Part shown: in pieces, positions 1-13,175 of the stretch
How positions within the stretch are numbered: position 1 is the stretch's first letter
Layout: each line of letters opens with the position of its first letter
DNA from: Ridgeia piscesae
Lineage: Eukaryota; Annelida; Polychaeta; Sabellida; Siboglinidae
Direction: 5' to 3'
Assembly: GCA_025642075.2 (NCBI GenBank)
Contig: JAODUO010001200.1
Location: 182,501 to 246,500 of the forward strand
Length of the DNA: 64,000 bases
Notes under the pieces: generated by a model
Told to the model about the DNA's origin: nothing
The model's database searches: none
What the model saw: only the letters and a program-made list of their open reading frames with translations
Position numbers and translations under genes: made by a program

Positions 1-239
1 ACCCCAACACTGAGGTCCACGTGCTTATTGTGTATGTAAACAGTGACGCTCGAGCGGAGTAGTTGTTGATCGAACTCATCGGTGTTTAAATGTGTCTGTA
101 TATGCAATGCAGCCAAATATGGGCTCATTGAGGTTTCTAATGCAAATTAAGTCTTAAGGCGTAGTTAAGCCGTCGAAGGTGTTTTCTGGAATATCGTTCA
201 ACGAATAAGAAATAGGAATACCCAGAGTATGGCAGAACA

Positions 240-915
240 CTAAGATAGTGATGATCTTCAAGAAGGGAAATAAGAAAGACCTCAAGAATCACAAACCGAT
301 ATGTCTACTATCAAACATCAATAAAGTACACACGAAAGTATTAACGAAAAGGCTAGAGAAGACACTCGACAAAAAAAGCGACGAGAGCAAGCTGGGTTCA
401 GAAGCACATACACAACGGCAGACTATACATCCACGTCATAAACCAACTGAAGGAGAAGTGCAGAGAATACAATATCCCACTCTACATCAGACTACGAGAA
501 AGCCTTCAAGAAGAGGGGCTAGAAGATGTGTACATCGAACTCCTGAAGGAAATCTACACCAACAGCTCAATGACACTCCATCTACACAAAGGTTAAAAGC
601 AACAAGGTTAACATCAGGAGAGGAGTACGATAAGGAGATAAAATATCGCCCAAGCTGGTTACGGCAGCACTCGAGAGCATATTCCAATGACTGACTTGGG
701 AAACCATAGGCTTGAAGACAAATGGTGAATATCTTAGTCATCTTCGCTTCGCTGACGACATACTCATGTGCACCAATAAACCATGTGAGCTAATGCACAG
801 GAATTAGCTGATGAAAGTGAAAATCAGGGTCTGAAGATGAACAGGTCGAAGACAAAGGTGATTATGGAAAACGAAACACCAATATATTATGTCAACAATA
901 CTCAGATTGGTCCAC
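240..915 (+). mobile_element. Decayed LINE fragment, RTE-type reverse transcriptase
   Basis: Part of a non-LTR retrotransposon reverse-transcriptase domain. At 248 onward the frame reads IFKKGNKKDLKNHKPI, the fingers motif typical of RTE/BovB-like elements, followed by similarity to the 'NQLKEKCREYNIPL' segment. The catalytic FADD motif is at 748-759 in a different frame from the first block, so at least one frameshift separates them. In-frame stops and small deletions also break it. No endonuclease domain is seen upstream within the window. It is an inactive fossil, not a host gene. The RT identity is firm; the RTE clade assignment is from motif memory. Confidence 0.8.
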
Positions 916-1771
916 ATCTAGAAGCCGCGATATAACATGCCCGCGAACTTGAGTTCGACGTCGAACGTTCAACTGGTTGTCACACAGAAATAATGCACGT
1001 CACGTAACGACAGTCCCGCGTTGTTTGAAATGAATGGATAACATGTCAACACAACATACACATAATTACTAGTTTAACCGTTTAGTGCACTCTGGAAATA
1101 CTCCACCATCGCGCAAACACCATTACCTTCTAGTAATGAATATAAATTAAACACAGGAGATGGTGCATGCGCCCCCTGTCTCCACATGGAGCAAACGCCA
1201 CTATTCATATAACTCGCGTCTAGCATGAAGATAAAGGTAAAAATTAAAATCAATTCGGGCTAGCCAGGCAGTGTGTTATTTAGGACTTTTAGCAGGCGTT
1301 CAGATATTGACGTACGCTCTGCCTAACTCCATATCAATACTTTGTGAGACCCTCCTCAGTGTGTTTAAACAAAATATATAATAGCATCATGGCGGTTCAT
1401 GACACACACATATATATATATATAATATATACACACACACATATATATATATATATTATTTTACCCGTGTTAATGGCGGCAAAGTCAGTCGGCTCAACTT
1501 GCAACGAGGTAACCAAGATGTTTTTTTGTCTGGAGACGCTGATTCTCACTCCAAGTACCGCTCACTCGTGTGTGTAGGGGGGTGGGTGCATGCAAGTGTC
1601 AATACTAGTATGTTACATTTGACTGGTGGGTCTAAAAGTTACAGTACTTTGTGTTAATAACATTACAAACAGACAACTCAAAGAATTGTCAATTATCAAC
1701 GAAATATAGAGTAAAATAAAATAATTTCTGGTACACTTTATTTATCTAATGAACTTCTTTGTTATTTTTAG
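916..1771. other. Non-coding stretch with an AC/AT microsatellite
   Basis: No gene recognised. A compound (CA)n/(TA)n microsatellite lies at about 1403-1457. The rest is unremarkable AT-rich DNA. Confidence 0.6.
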
Positions 1772-1835
1772 AAGAGTTCACAAGAAACTTCTACTGAAAG
1801 CACCACCACAAGATGAGGTTGAGCCTCAGGATTCT
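1772..1835 (+). CDS. Possible internal exon of an unidentified plus-strand gene
   Basis: A pyrimidine-rich tract ending in ttttag precedes 1772 and a good 5' splice site (tct|gtgagt) follows 1835. The 21 full codons from 1773 read RVHKKLLLKAPPQDEVEPQD plus S, basic then acidic, and end in phase 0. It is proposed only because a plausible terminal exon follows 0.8 kb downstream. I do not recognise the protein. It could be chance. Confidence 0.3.
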
Positions 1836-2624
1836 GTGAGTAAACTAGAATAGTAATAACTAGTGTACTTAATAGAATCATTATTGCAATTTGGAACATA
1901 ATAACTGATTCAAGTTCTTCTATCATGAGTACTATTGAACTTCTCTGCATGGTTGCCATGACTACGTGAACCATGTAAATCTTCTGTGGACCCAGGTAAT
2001 CTTCTGTATGGACCAAATTGGTGGTCAGTGTGGACCATGTTTCCTTTCTAATGGACGATGGTGATCTTATGTGTGAGGCGTGTTGATATTCTTCATGGAC
2101 TTTTTGCTGTTTGTGGACTATATAACAGGTGTTTTCTGTGGACAATGTTGTACATTTTGTTCTTTGTATTCTTATCCAAAAATGTCTGTTTTTTATAAGA
2201 TCACTGTGTACACCATAATAATCCCAGTTTGTCCATGAAACAATACAATAATTAAAAAAATAATGTGTATGTTTGTGCTTGCCCAAATGGACTTCATTGA
2301 TCTTCTGTTAAGACCAAGTTGATTGGTTTCTTCTGTTATGTTGTCATTTGAGTGGAGCATCTTGACCTTTCACGTGTACAGTATAACTAAAGAGCAGGTG
2401 TGAATATTGCTTTAAACTTTCACAGTATCCATAAGCAAGAGCATGTAATGTAAAGAGCATGTAAAAGGATAATCAACCAATCTATCTGGTGTTTTGACAA
2501 CTGTTTTGTGGTACAGCTGAGTGAGTCAGCCAGGTCTTTGTGCCTGTGTCTGCTTGCTACAGTTGTACATGCTAATCTATACAACATATGTGTATTCTCT
2601 CGTCTACTCCATTGCATTCTGCAG

Positions 2625-2815
2625 ACGTCATGAGGAGGTGATAGCAGAGATCATTCTCCAGCGAGACGTGTGTGAAGGAACTGGCTGCGATTGAAGAGAG
2701 TCTGGACCTTGACACAAACAGGAAGCACTTCAAGAGGAGGATGCAGATGGAGGGACAGTCAGAAGATAAAGTTAAAGAACATGTGAACAGTGATTACTGG
2801 AATAACATAGAGTAA
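2625..2815 (+). CDS. Possible terminal exon of an unidentified plus-strand gene
   Basis: A strong 3' splice site (cattctgcag) ends at 2624. The first frame after it reads HEEVIAEIILQRDV. From about 2668 the frame one step over reads VKELAAIEESLDLDTNRKHF, continues through KRRMQMEGQ and ends NSDYWNNIE with a stop at 2813-2815. The switch falls in a gtgtgtg run, so a 2-bp length error there would join both halves. Alternatively a weaker acceptor (gatagcag) at 2646 enters the second frame directly, in phase with the exon at 1772. Highly charged and helical in character; family not recognised. A polyadenylation hexamer AATAAA occurs at 3888-3893. Confidence 0.4.
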
Positions 2816-3320
2816 ATCTGTGGGTGTATATGAATGATAGAGAACTGAAGTGGTGTGAATTGGATTAAGTAACTATATTATTAGCAGTGACATCATGATA
2901 ACCTACAACCATCTAAGGACAATATGAACATGTTTACATGTGTTAAAATACTGTAATGGCTGTGCGTATTCATGACACCTAAAAATAACTACGTTGTCAA
3001 CTGTCAAAAAAGTGGGAAACATAGTTAACAGAGATCCCAGTCTGGATATTTATGAACATGATCCTGTACACAAACTATTTAATGTACATTTAAAGGGCAT
3101 CTGAACGCATGCAGTGTCAGTGCACTGTTCTCTAAATACATAGAATCTTTACATTAGTAGATACCAATGTTTAAAGTTGCGCTAAGAAAGTGAATGAAAT
3201 TACTAGATCAGTAGTTAAGTTCTCTATTTTGTTGTATCAACAATGCTCATGTAGTGTGCCAAAATATGTTTGATGACAAATGTATATTAGAGCATTCCTG
3301 TTACTCATCGCACATGTTCA
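2816..3320. other. Non-coding, probably 3' UTR or intergenic
   Basis: AT-rich sequence with no gene, repeat array or RNA that I can recognise. Confidence 0.5.
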
Positions 3321-3585
3321 TAGTAGCACAGTGGCGGAATAGCTGGAGCTTCAGACTTGACTAAGAGAAACAGGGTTCAGATACTGTGCTGCTCTATTAA
3401 ACCTTGGGCAAACTTGTTTTTCACTCTACGTTGCTCCAGTTCACTCCGCTCAGAATGAGTACTTGGCTATAGACAGCGGTGGATATTTGTGTGCGAATAA
3501 TCCTTGAGCATTGATTGCTGTGTGGCTGGAAGCTTTCCAGAGAAGTCGGTATGGTGTTCTGTAGAACAGATCTGCCAGGAAGTAA
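3321..3585 (+). mobile_element. tRNA-derived SINE, copy 1 (with promoter head)
   Basis: A near-match to a polymerase III A box (TAGCACAGTGGC) lies at 3324-3335 and a degenerate B box (GGTTCAGATAC) at 3374-3384, with tRNA-like spacing. A body with 'ccttgggcaaact' follows, then a block containing 'cactctacgttgctccag' and 'ggctatagacagcggtgg'. That second block recurs, without the head, at 21,725-21,900 and 39,330-39,490, which shows it is a dispersed family. No target-site duplication was identified by eye. Confidence 0.65.
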
Positions 3586-6500
3586 GGTGTAAGGCACATT
3601 TAGCTTTTGTTCCTTTAAAATTTTCTATTGCTGTTCCAAACAGTGACATGTACAACTCTAGAATCATAATTTTATGGAAGGCTTATTGTATTTATCTGTG
3701 TAGAACTGTATGGGAGATTTCTGAAAAATATGCTACTTTCATGAAGGCTGTATATTTATCGGTGATATGCCAATCACACCCCACTGGGGACTGGCACTGC
3801 TCTAAGTCTAACTGGCCTAGTCGCAGTTTAAAAAATGTGTATGACATTTTATACAACTTTTAACAAATGTTGTAAATATTTTGATTTAATAAAAATGTAA
3901 ATATTTTTATTTAGCATGTCTAAGGAGTGTGAATACTTTTAAACAGCTGTTGAGTTAGATGGCAAAAACATGCAATTTAAAGGGACGCAAAGTCTTTGAG
4001 GCTTTTAATTTTTATTGCAAAATCATGTAATACATTATAAATTATACCTATTATAGCATTTGTTTCCTATCCCATTTTGGTGTTTGAAATAAAAGTGGTA
4101 AGTGCACTTATGCATCGTTTACATCGACCACGAGGCATTTTCAAAATCCGAGACGGAAATGCATGATCACGTGAACACAAAGTTGCCGGCTTGCATATTT
4201 GTTGTCATTCAATCTAATGGCGGGTAAGAGAAAGTTTCACCCGGTAGTACTATTGTCTGCATCAAAGAAAGCGCAAAAGGACCGTGACAAATTTAGCGCA
4301 ACCACATATGGTTGTTTTAGAAAAACAGAAACCATGATGGGTTCGCCTGAAGGTTGTCCTGAAAACGAAATCTGACCATAAAATGGCAGAAGATCTGCTT
4401 GACATCTTGTGCCTATACTCTATAGTGACTGAAGTGGAGCCTGACATCACATCCTTAATGATGGTGCTCAGGACTGTCGTGTCAACTGTTGTTTATGTGG
4501 CAGTGGACAAGGCATTTCACAAAGTTGGCTTATTGCATTTACCTATAGAATTAAAACACATTATCCATAATATTACTTATGATCTACACCAAATAGAATT
4601 GTTATGAAGTTTTTATTTTGTTATTAAAATAAGACATATAATAACAGAAATGTGTTGTTGGAAATTAAGTTGTTTGCATAACACATTTTTCAAAAATATA
4701 TTGCCATAGTTAGTTCAGATGTAAAACTACATTTGCAACAGGTTTCATGCTTGTTAATAGCCAACCAGACATGGCATGCCTTGATATCACCATTGCAGTC
4801 CTCGGCATATTCTACGCTGACCTTAAGTAGAATTATTACTGTTGCACTTAACTTGATGACCTGGTCGTACTCTGATGCTGGTCAGATGACGCTGACAGCG
4901 AGACAACGTGAAACATTTTATCTGCATTCTTCTACAGCCCACAGGTCTTATGTCATAGTTGTTTGGGTTGCATATTAATTCTAGTTTGTTTGGCAACAAA
5001 GGTGCAGGCCATTTATGAAGAATGCATTACTATTCCTGCATATATACATTGATACATACACAAACTTGACTATAGTTCGATGCAATTTAGAGATGTCACA
5101 AATGCAGGTGAACTTATTAAATAGAATCAATGCGTGTGCACACAACATGTAATGTTTGCATAAGGAACACCAGCAGGATGTGAACCTGCCACACACAACA
5201 CTGAATCGTGAACAAAATCCAAGGGAGCAAAATGGTTAGACAAACAACTGACAATGCTTTTGCATTACAACACAGTATTCTAAATGCAATCAGTCATATT
5301 ATTAGAACATTTTAATTTATATCATATGACAGGAATACCTAATTATTAAAAAATCTAAACAAAGTATGCACAAATTCACTTTTCTGGATAACACTGCTAA
5401 CTTTGTTTTGAACTCTTTCGTGGAAAGACATCCTCCGTAACCATGACTGTCAAACACTCTGTTTGAACGATTGTTTCTACATGAAAAAGTGACAAATTAC
5501 AAAACCAGTACATTTGTTTCCCCACAAGCATGAATTCGTAATGGTAGTTATTACAACAAAACGTGTCGCATTGCCTAACAATATCCAACATTTTCTCTAG
5601 TTGATTATCCTCTGTATGTCTATTGTATAATGACATCCCAAATATGAATAGGGTATGTGTCCTTTAATACACATTAGGTTTAATGTGAGGTGTGTGTGAA
5701 ATATTTATGACATTGCTTTATTGACTAATACGATGTAACTTTATAATATAATTGTTCAAATTAGTATCTTCGCAAGAGTGGCACTGCAGTCAAGTAACAA
5801 TTCTTATTTACTCTGCTCATTTCTCCTGTTCAAGGTGACTGTTTGTGATCATATTCTCCTGGTCTATCCCATATCCTTTTTTTCTTGTTCAGTGTCTCTG
5901 TGCCAGGTGGCCTTCTCTTCACCTCTTATCTGGTGTTTCTATAACAAAGCAATGCCAACAGATATATAAGCGCTACGTGAGGACAATATAATAGTTATTA
6001 AAATATAATGAACAAAAGCAAAATAATAAAAATCCATCAATACATATACAATATATGTATTTTAAAGATTACATGAAAGTCCTCCAAGATATAGTTAACT
6101 ACAAGGCAACGTATTTATTACATTTTTATATATTTCAATAATATTGAATAGAACGAATTAATTAAAGTTTATCGTGAAACTGAGATAACCTGCTAAAAAC
6201 AGAACATTTTAAAGATAAAATCCATGACATTTATAATATTTAAAAAGAGGGTATCCGGAAGTGGGAGACACTGGGAACATTCTGCCTATAGTACATTAGT
6301 ACATAGTACAGTATCTAATGTATCTACTTGGGCTCGGGACTCCGCTTTGGTTGCTCCTTACAACGTTCCCCTGGCGAGAAATGTCACGACCTTCAAACTT
6401 CACAACTGACCACTGTGCTACGAGAAAGGGAGGGAGTATCTGCCCCTAAGCCCGGCGTTCCATTGCCGGATGTGACCCTCCATATTGCGAGCATCACGTG

Positions 6501-6690
6501 ATACACCCTTTGCCACGAGGCATCGAATACACATCAGTTACAATTATAGTAGCAATTTCCTTTCTTTATATACCATATAGTCTTTGACTGGTGAGATTGT
6601 GGTGTCAACTTGTCTTCACTAGAAATAGTTCTTAAACTGATATAACTATTTCCAGTGAAGTTATTTGTATTGTAGAATGGCGTTAAAACA
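3586..6690. other. No recognisable gene
   Basis: AT-rich DNA. Only short open frames occur, none with family similarity I can recognise or convincing splice signals. An open frame starting MAGKRKFHPV at 4218 (52 codons) is noted but has no other support. Confidence 0.5.
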
Positions 6691-7420
6691 TGGTTTATAT
6701 GTTATATTATATCATATGATACATGAAACATGTTAACATGCGAAACTATAATTATTCATCCATGCACAGTTATGGATAGGTATGTTTTACATTAGGCGAC
6801 ATGAAACCAAGATGGCGCACACATCGTCGCCATTTTGTCCTTCATAAAATGTAACAAGGAATTTCTTTAAAATGTTGATACATAGTTCTATATAACTCAA
6901 ATTTGTAAACAAGAATACATAACATAAAATAATAAACATATAATTAACAGATGTAGACTAAGACAACTTTAGTTATTTTATTAAAGATATTATCGACACC
7001 AATCAACATAGTGATCGTAATTTTGTTTTCCACATGCGTATTGGCTTAAACAGGCAAGACATCGTTTATATGTTATATTATATCATATGATACACTAAAC
7101 ATGTTAACATGTGAACCTATAATTATTCATCCATTCAGATTTATGGATAAGTATGTTTTATAACAGGCGACGTGAAACCAAGATGGCGCACACATCGTCG
7201 CCATTTTGTCCTTCATAAAATGTAACAAGGAACTACTTTAAAATGTTGATACATAATTTGTATAATTCCATATAACTCAAATTGGTAAACAAGAATACAT
7301 AACATAAAATAATAAACATATAACAGATGTAGACTAAGACAAATTTAGTTATTTTATTTAAGATATTATCGACACCAATCAGCATAGTGATCATAATTTT
7401 GTTTTCCACATACAATGGTA
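6691..7420. repeat. Two-copy tandem duplication, 371-bp offset
   Basis: The sequence from 6691 (tggtttatatgttatatta...) recurs from 7062 with few substitutions, running to about 7045 and 7420 respectively. Each copy contains an AT palindrome (atatcatatgat) and a small inverted repeat, atggcg...cgccat, inside 'aagatggcgcacacatcg'. No coding capacity. It may be a duplicated MITE-like element, but terminal inverted repeats were not established. Confidence 0.75.
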
Positions 7421-8269
7421 TTGACTTTAGGGACAAAAACAAGAAATGATCGAAGCTAGGCAACCTTTCTCATCGGAGTAAGGAATGTATTTAAAGATCT
7501 TAAAGATAATACGATATCGGACAGGGAGACAATGCAATGATATTAGAAGCCGCATATAACGAATAAAACATGTAGACCTAGTAACAATCCTTGCTAAGCA
7601 ATTCTGAACACATTGTAATTGTGTGATGCTATTAAAGATAACATTATGATAGAGGGAATCATAATAGAAACATGCATTGAATCAGGAATACGATAATATG
7701 ACAAGACTGGAATGTACGACCATTAATTGTCTTTCTAAATACCACCACAAACTTTCATACCTTCGAGTAACTGCATCGTGCAATCTGTGCTGCACTCGTC
7801 CCCAATCGAACAAACCAAGAAACAGATGAAGTTGGCCTTGCACTGTTAACCGGGAGAACTACATTTTGACACAAACGATTCCATGCTATTGGCCGCTGCA
7901 CCCTTCAATCATTTGTTAATAGAAATAAATGTCACGTGCAACTGTGCAAGTCACCGATATGGTGAAGTTACATGTTGTCAACCCCTTCGTTGTGGCGTAG
8001 CAGCAAAACCATTATAGGAGGCCGCAAGCTGTGCCAAGAATGTCCAACACCAATTAACGGATTGCATTGTCTGTGTTAAACTGTGATAAAGTCAATGAAG
8101 CATGGCAGGTATTACACAATTGCTTTGTATGGCATAAATAGCTTCGACGCATATGTGCAAATAGCCATGACCGAATCCATGTGCGACTTAATGAGAATGA
8201 GAGAATGGGTAATAAAAACGAGTGGCGGGCGAAAACGAGGGAAAATGGGATATAGTGTGACGCAGAGAC
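7421..8269. other. No recognisable feature
   Basis: Unique-looking AT-rich DNA. No gene, RNA or array seen. Confidence 0.5.
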
Positions 8270-8449
8270 AGAGGTGGGAGGATCGGAGGAAGAGGGGGGG
8301 AAGGAGGGAGGGAGGGAAGGAGGGAGGTAGGTAGGAAGAGAGGGACGGGTGAGGGAGAGAGGTAGGAAGGGAGGGGGAGGGAGAGAGCGAGAGAGAGTGC
8401 GAGGGAGCGAGAGAGAGAGCGAGAGTCAGAGAGCGAGAGCGAGAGAGAC

Positions 8450-8480
<31 letters not shown>

Positions 8481-8490
8481 CAGGGAGACA
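8270..8490. repeat. Polypurine (GA-rich) low-complexity tract
   Basis: About 220 bp almost purely A and G on the plus strand, moving from GGGA/GGAA repeats to (GA)n. The long serine/leucine-rich minus-strand open frames over it are composition artefacts. Confidence 0.9.
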
Positions 8491-9130
8491 AGAAACAATC
8501 TTACCAGTCCGCTGGTGATAATTTACCACTGGGTCCCGATACTAGGTGTTGACTGGTCGCTGGCCCAGGGCACATGTGCCTAACAGGTTGTCCATGCACT
8601 TTGTCCAGCAAGGCGTGGTTTTACACACTAGTGCCCTCTGGTGACTATGAGTATCCACCAGCGAGATAGATGACTAGCTGTGTGGTGCAGATTATAGACG
8701 ACTAGCAAAACAATTAAACAACACCTATTAGGTTATATTCCCCTAGTATTATTAACCCTATTCACCCTATATAGAATTAGTATACAACGAATTAATTAAT
8801 AAACTAAAACCTTGTTTGCGTGTTTTCGACTTCTGCACCTTTGAATCACGGGGAGCATAATATTATGGTTAAGCAACGTACGTGAATCGTTTCGACTAAT
8901 GAGCATACAGTATATAATATGTATCCATGTGGACAGCCACTATTTACATGGCCATGTTTCCACGTGGTTATGCCTGTGTTTACACTGTACACATGGTTAA
9001 AACAAGTATTGATAACTATTTTGCCAAAACTAGACAACTTGCTATGATGGTGATGATGATGTTTTAATCTAAACTGTGTTTTAAAATTATAGCGTTGTTA
9101 TCCATACACGCAGGCAGTCGTATAACCTTG

Positions 9131-9149
9131 TAAGCAAGCAAGCAAGCAA

Positions 9150-9201
<52 letters not shown>

Positions 9202-9203
9202 CT
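9131..9203. repeat. (GCAA)n then (GCAC)n microsatellite
   Basis: (gcaa) repeats at about 9131-9148 pass directly into more than a dozen (gcac) units. This is followed by a ccct/cccg-rich stretch at 9240-9265. Confidence 0.95.
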
Positions 9204-9265
9204 CATGCGCTGGCTGGCTGTTGACTAGCTCGTTCGCTCGATCCCTCCCTCCCTCCCGCCCGCCG

Positions 9266-10949
9266 GAACAACGATACTCGCTAGTATAACGCCAGCATTG
9301 TCCCAATACTGGTATGTTTACTAGGTAATAATAATTAATAATGATTAATAATGGGCGGACCAGCGCGCGCGCGCAGCCCTCTGATACGCAAATACTCCTA
9401 AAGTCTGTGTTTATGCCACAAAGAAAACTCATTATAATCGGTCATGCCGGCAAAGATTACAAAAATAAAACTATTTACACATACATGTTAAGTCTCCCGG
9501 TTTCGCCAGGAGCCTCCCGTTATTGTACTACATCTCCTGTTCTCCCGGCGGGAGCAGCAAATCTCCTGGTTTTCAATGAAACCCAAACAAACAAATTCTA
9601 CCTAACTTACCCAACTGGGTGTGGATAATTGGCTTTATTTCTGGCTGGGTATTGTCTCGCATATTTTTCTGTGTCGCCTCACTATAAAAACTAATTCTGG
9701 TAATTGCAATCGAGTCGAGACTGAGCTAATTTAATGCTCACAACCGTGACAACGTCAAAGTACAAACAGAGACATCGGCGGCTCGGACAACAAATTGAAC
9801 AATGGCCTGAATTGGAGTTATTTAAATCACATCTTCCTTTGATGACTGAATATTGAAAACAGTCTAATAAATATCTAGGTGCAAGCCTACCCCTTGCCTG
9901 TTGTTGACATTGTTTATAAGCTTAATGGGAGCATCGCGAACAGCTCCGATACCCTATTATCGCCCATCTTATACGTTCCGGTCTTGTAGGGCAAATCTCA
10001 ATCCATTCACATCTACACAAATAATGCCCATCCATACATCTACACTACATGTGCATGTTTTAAAGTTTATATACTTTTTGTTAAGCATAACTATTTGAGT
10101 ATATTAGACATGTAAATTTAAAACATTCTTCTTAGCAAACGAATGCATGCTTGTTTTAATATGTCTCCCATCATGCCTGTGTCACCATGGCTTAGACTGG
10201 CTTATAAATAACAAATGCCATGTTCAAGTTTTACATGTAAAGATGAAGTTAGTTGTGTAATAAAATAGTTGTGTAATAAAATATCATGTAGATGCTGCTG
10301 CTTTTCATGCAAGGGATTATTTGCAAAATATGATGCATATCAGAAGTTGAACAAACAAGCTAATGTAAATTACTGAACATTGTAATGTTATTCATTTATG
10401 ACCAAGTCTTCTTTTTAACTGATCAGAAATAAACAACAAAACTTTTTTATAAGATTAACAGGGATTTTTTATTATGTATGGTGTATTATAACTGGTGAAC
10501 TGTTAGTGATAATACCAATTCGTGTTAATGTGTTAATCACTAAAATGTTATTCTTTTTTGAAATACAGTGTATATTATTCACATTTATGGTTAAAAAAAA
10601 CAATTCACGCATAAAGCACTATTTTCCGAGACCCTTCAATTTACATATAAAAGCCCGATTTTCTGAGATCCCCGATTTACGTATAAATCTACTGTTTTGG
10701 CATTTCTGAAACTTAACATGTATGTTTACATAAATTAAAAAAATTACATGATAAACTCGAACTTCTGTATCTCTCTTATACAGGCACGTGTGGTTTGTTT
10801 ATGTCCGAGCTGGCTTATGTTGGTCGCAGTTGCCGCTTAACTGGCGGCGCGTAGTGGTTAAGCACGGAACGACGTTACTTGTTATAATCGCTAGGAGGCT
10901 GCATGGGACAGTGTTTTGTAATTGGAAAAAATCGGAATCCGTTGTGAAT
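9266..10949. other. INTS2 upstream region
   Basis: No gene recognised before the INTS2 start. The last 150 bp (about 10,790-10,949) are richer in CpG than the flanks and probably hold the INTS2 5' UTR and promoter. No TATA box or other element could be assigned. Confidence 0.4.
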
Positions 10950-11233
10950 ATGTCCGCGGAAGTTCCGGTAACTGCAAATGCGTTTGAAGCGATACAAAAC
11001 ATCGACACTGGCCGACTCTCGGCGCTGTCTGAGCGAGAGTTGCGCCCGATCTTGTCGTGTTTGGTTCGAATGTCGTTATGTTCTCCACTGGACACGAGCG
11101 ATAAATGGGGAGAAAGACGAAAGGAAATCTTGCGGTGTTTAGCCGGCATTGAAACTGTAAACAGTCTGGTTGGTCTGTTGTCGATCGACTTCCATGCGCT
11201 CGAACAAGATGCTAAGAAGGAGCAACAACTTAG
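10950..11233 (+). CDS. INTS2: INTS2 exon 1 (start codon)
   Basis: Begins MSAEVPVTANAFEAIQNID. This start was chosen because the FEAIQNID segment aligns to the human N-terminus (FEAMQKVD). An in-frame ATG exists upstream at 10,788, but the residues between look like 5' UTR. Ends ag|gtaaat in phase 2 within the EQQLR motif. Confidence 0.93.
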
Positions 11234-12459
11234 GTAAATGTGGTGACTCAATGTGACAGTAGTTTTGTAACCTGGCTCAATTAATTTTATGTATTTTTGG
11301 AAACATGTCAGTGACAGTGTCAGTATGTATCACTGTATGTACTCAGCAGAATGCAGTTCTATTGTCAGTTTTGGCTAATGTCATATGTAATGTTCACGAA
11401 GTAGAAATCATAATTATTATGTCAATAGTTGGAATTGTATGTAACCTGTAGGCTGTACATTGGCATTGGACATGTCATTGCCTTTTTTATTGGGACTTTC
11501 TGAATTTGTCGAAACATAACTCCCGCCATTTGGAGCAGCCTGTAAGGTGTTAGTATCTAGAATTTCTCTTGGCCACTGTTGCATCTCCACACACATTGCA
11601 TTTGAAGTATGTGAGGTGAGAGGTAATGAAAACACCTACTACCCCACTACCAGGGACTTGTCCGTCCGCAAGGGTACGAATGTGGAGATTTTGCTTGTAA
11701 TGTTACAGGGCAAAAACAGGAGGGCAGCACCCAGAGAGTCTCTTCATATCTCAGCTCTCCCAGGGCATAGCTCTGGAGTTTGAGCACAGTGACGCAGCTA
11801 GGAAACTACGACTTCTACTCAGTGAACTTCTATTTGTGGTGCATCAGGTCAGTGTGTAGAACCATGTATACTTACTAGCAGAGCTGCTACATTGGGTTTG
11901 GAAATACATACAAAGTCTAGTATCAAAGTCATGATACATAACACCAGTATGGAACATCTGCATTGGTTACCAGAGCAAGAAAGACTAACGTTTAAAATTC
12001 TCTTGACCGCAATACACAAGTATATCCGAGCTTCTTGTCAAATATTCTCGCACAGTGACACATATTGACTCCCTCCATTCAAATTTGGCTGGGCTCCTAA
12101 AAGTGCCACCTACACACTTAAGTCGTTTGGAGATCAGGCTTTTGCCAAATAGGCCCCTCTACAGTGGAACAGTTTTCTGATATTGTGGACAACCTCATTG
12201 TTGAAGACAGTGCATAAGACACATCTTTTTAAAATAGCTTTTAATACTTAAAAAGTGACATACAGAACTTTACAAACGTTTTGTTCAATGCCTTGAACTC
12301 AAAATGCTGAAAACAGCGTTTTATAAAACATTATTATTATACTAGGTGGCAGCATTGTGGTTATCAAAACTACTGTAGGTGTCCACCGTGAATTCTGCCA
12401 CACCAGTAATAGTAATTACTGCAATTTTCAAAATAAAAAATAAATATAATTATATATAG

Positions 12460-12530
<71 letters not shown>

Positions 12531-12537
12531 TATACAG

Positions 12538-12590
<53 letters not shown>

Positions 12591-13134
12591 TATATATATA
12601 TATATAATTATATTATGTGTCAATCTTACATTGAATTTGATTCAAATTCATTTGAACAGTTTAATTTTACTCGAAAACATCTGTACAATCATCAGATATG
12701 ATTACAAAATTCTTTGTTGTACAAAAAAACTATTGCAATGTGTTTATTCCAATACAAACAAACTACTTAATTCCATAATTTGAACTGTTTGCCAGGTCCA
12801 GAAATTTAATTATCAATAGATCGTTATGGTGGCATTAACAAACAAGCATATAATAATAATTAATTGTTCGTTCATAAAATGGATATACACTTGGCAGTGA
12901 TGATGGTGGCTATCATTATTTAAAACATGTAGCAATGTATGTACATGTACACAATAAAATAAAGTATGTAAATAATGGCTGTTAGTAGCAGGTATATCAA
13001 TAAAATAAAACTATGGATGGCCATTCAAGCTGCAAAAATTTATAATAAAATAATGATCAAATATTGGACTAAATGTGCTAAAACAATATGGCAATAATTT
13101 AAGATCAATAAAAATACGATAAAACAACATGGCC

Positions 13135-13175
<41 letters not shown>

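Noticed and set aside
8112..8529. Ser/Leu-rich minus-strand frames with apparent membrane character
   Set aside because: Translation of a polypurine tract; low-complexity only.
10799..11251. Minus-strand open frame opposite INTS2 exon 1
   Set aside because: Shadow of the conserved INTS2 coding exon.
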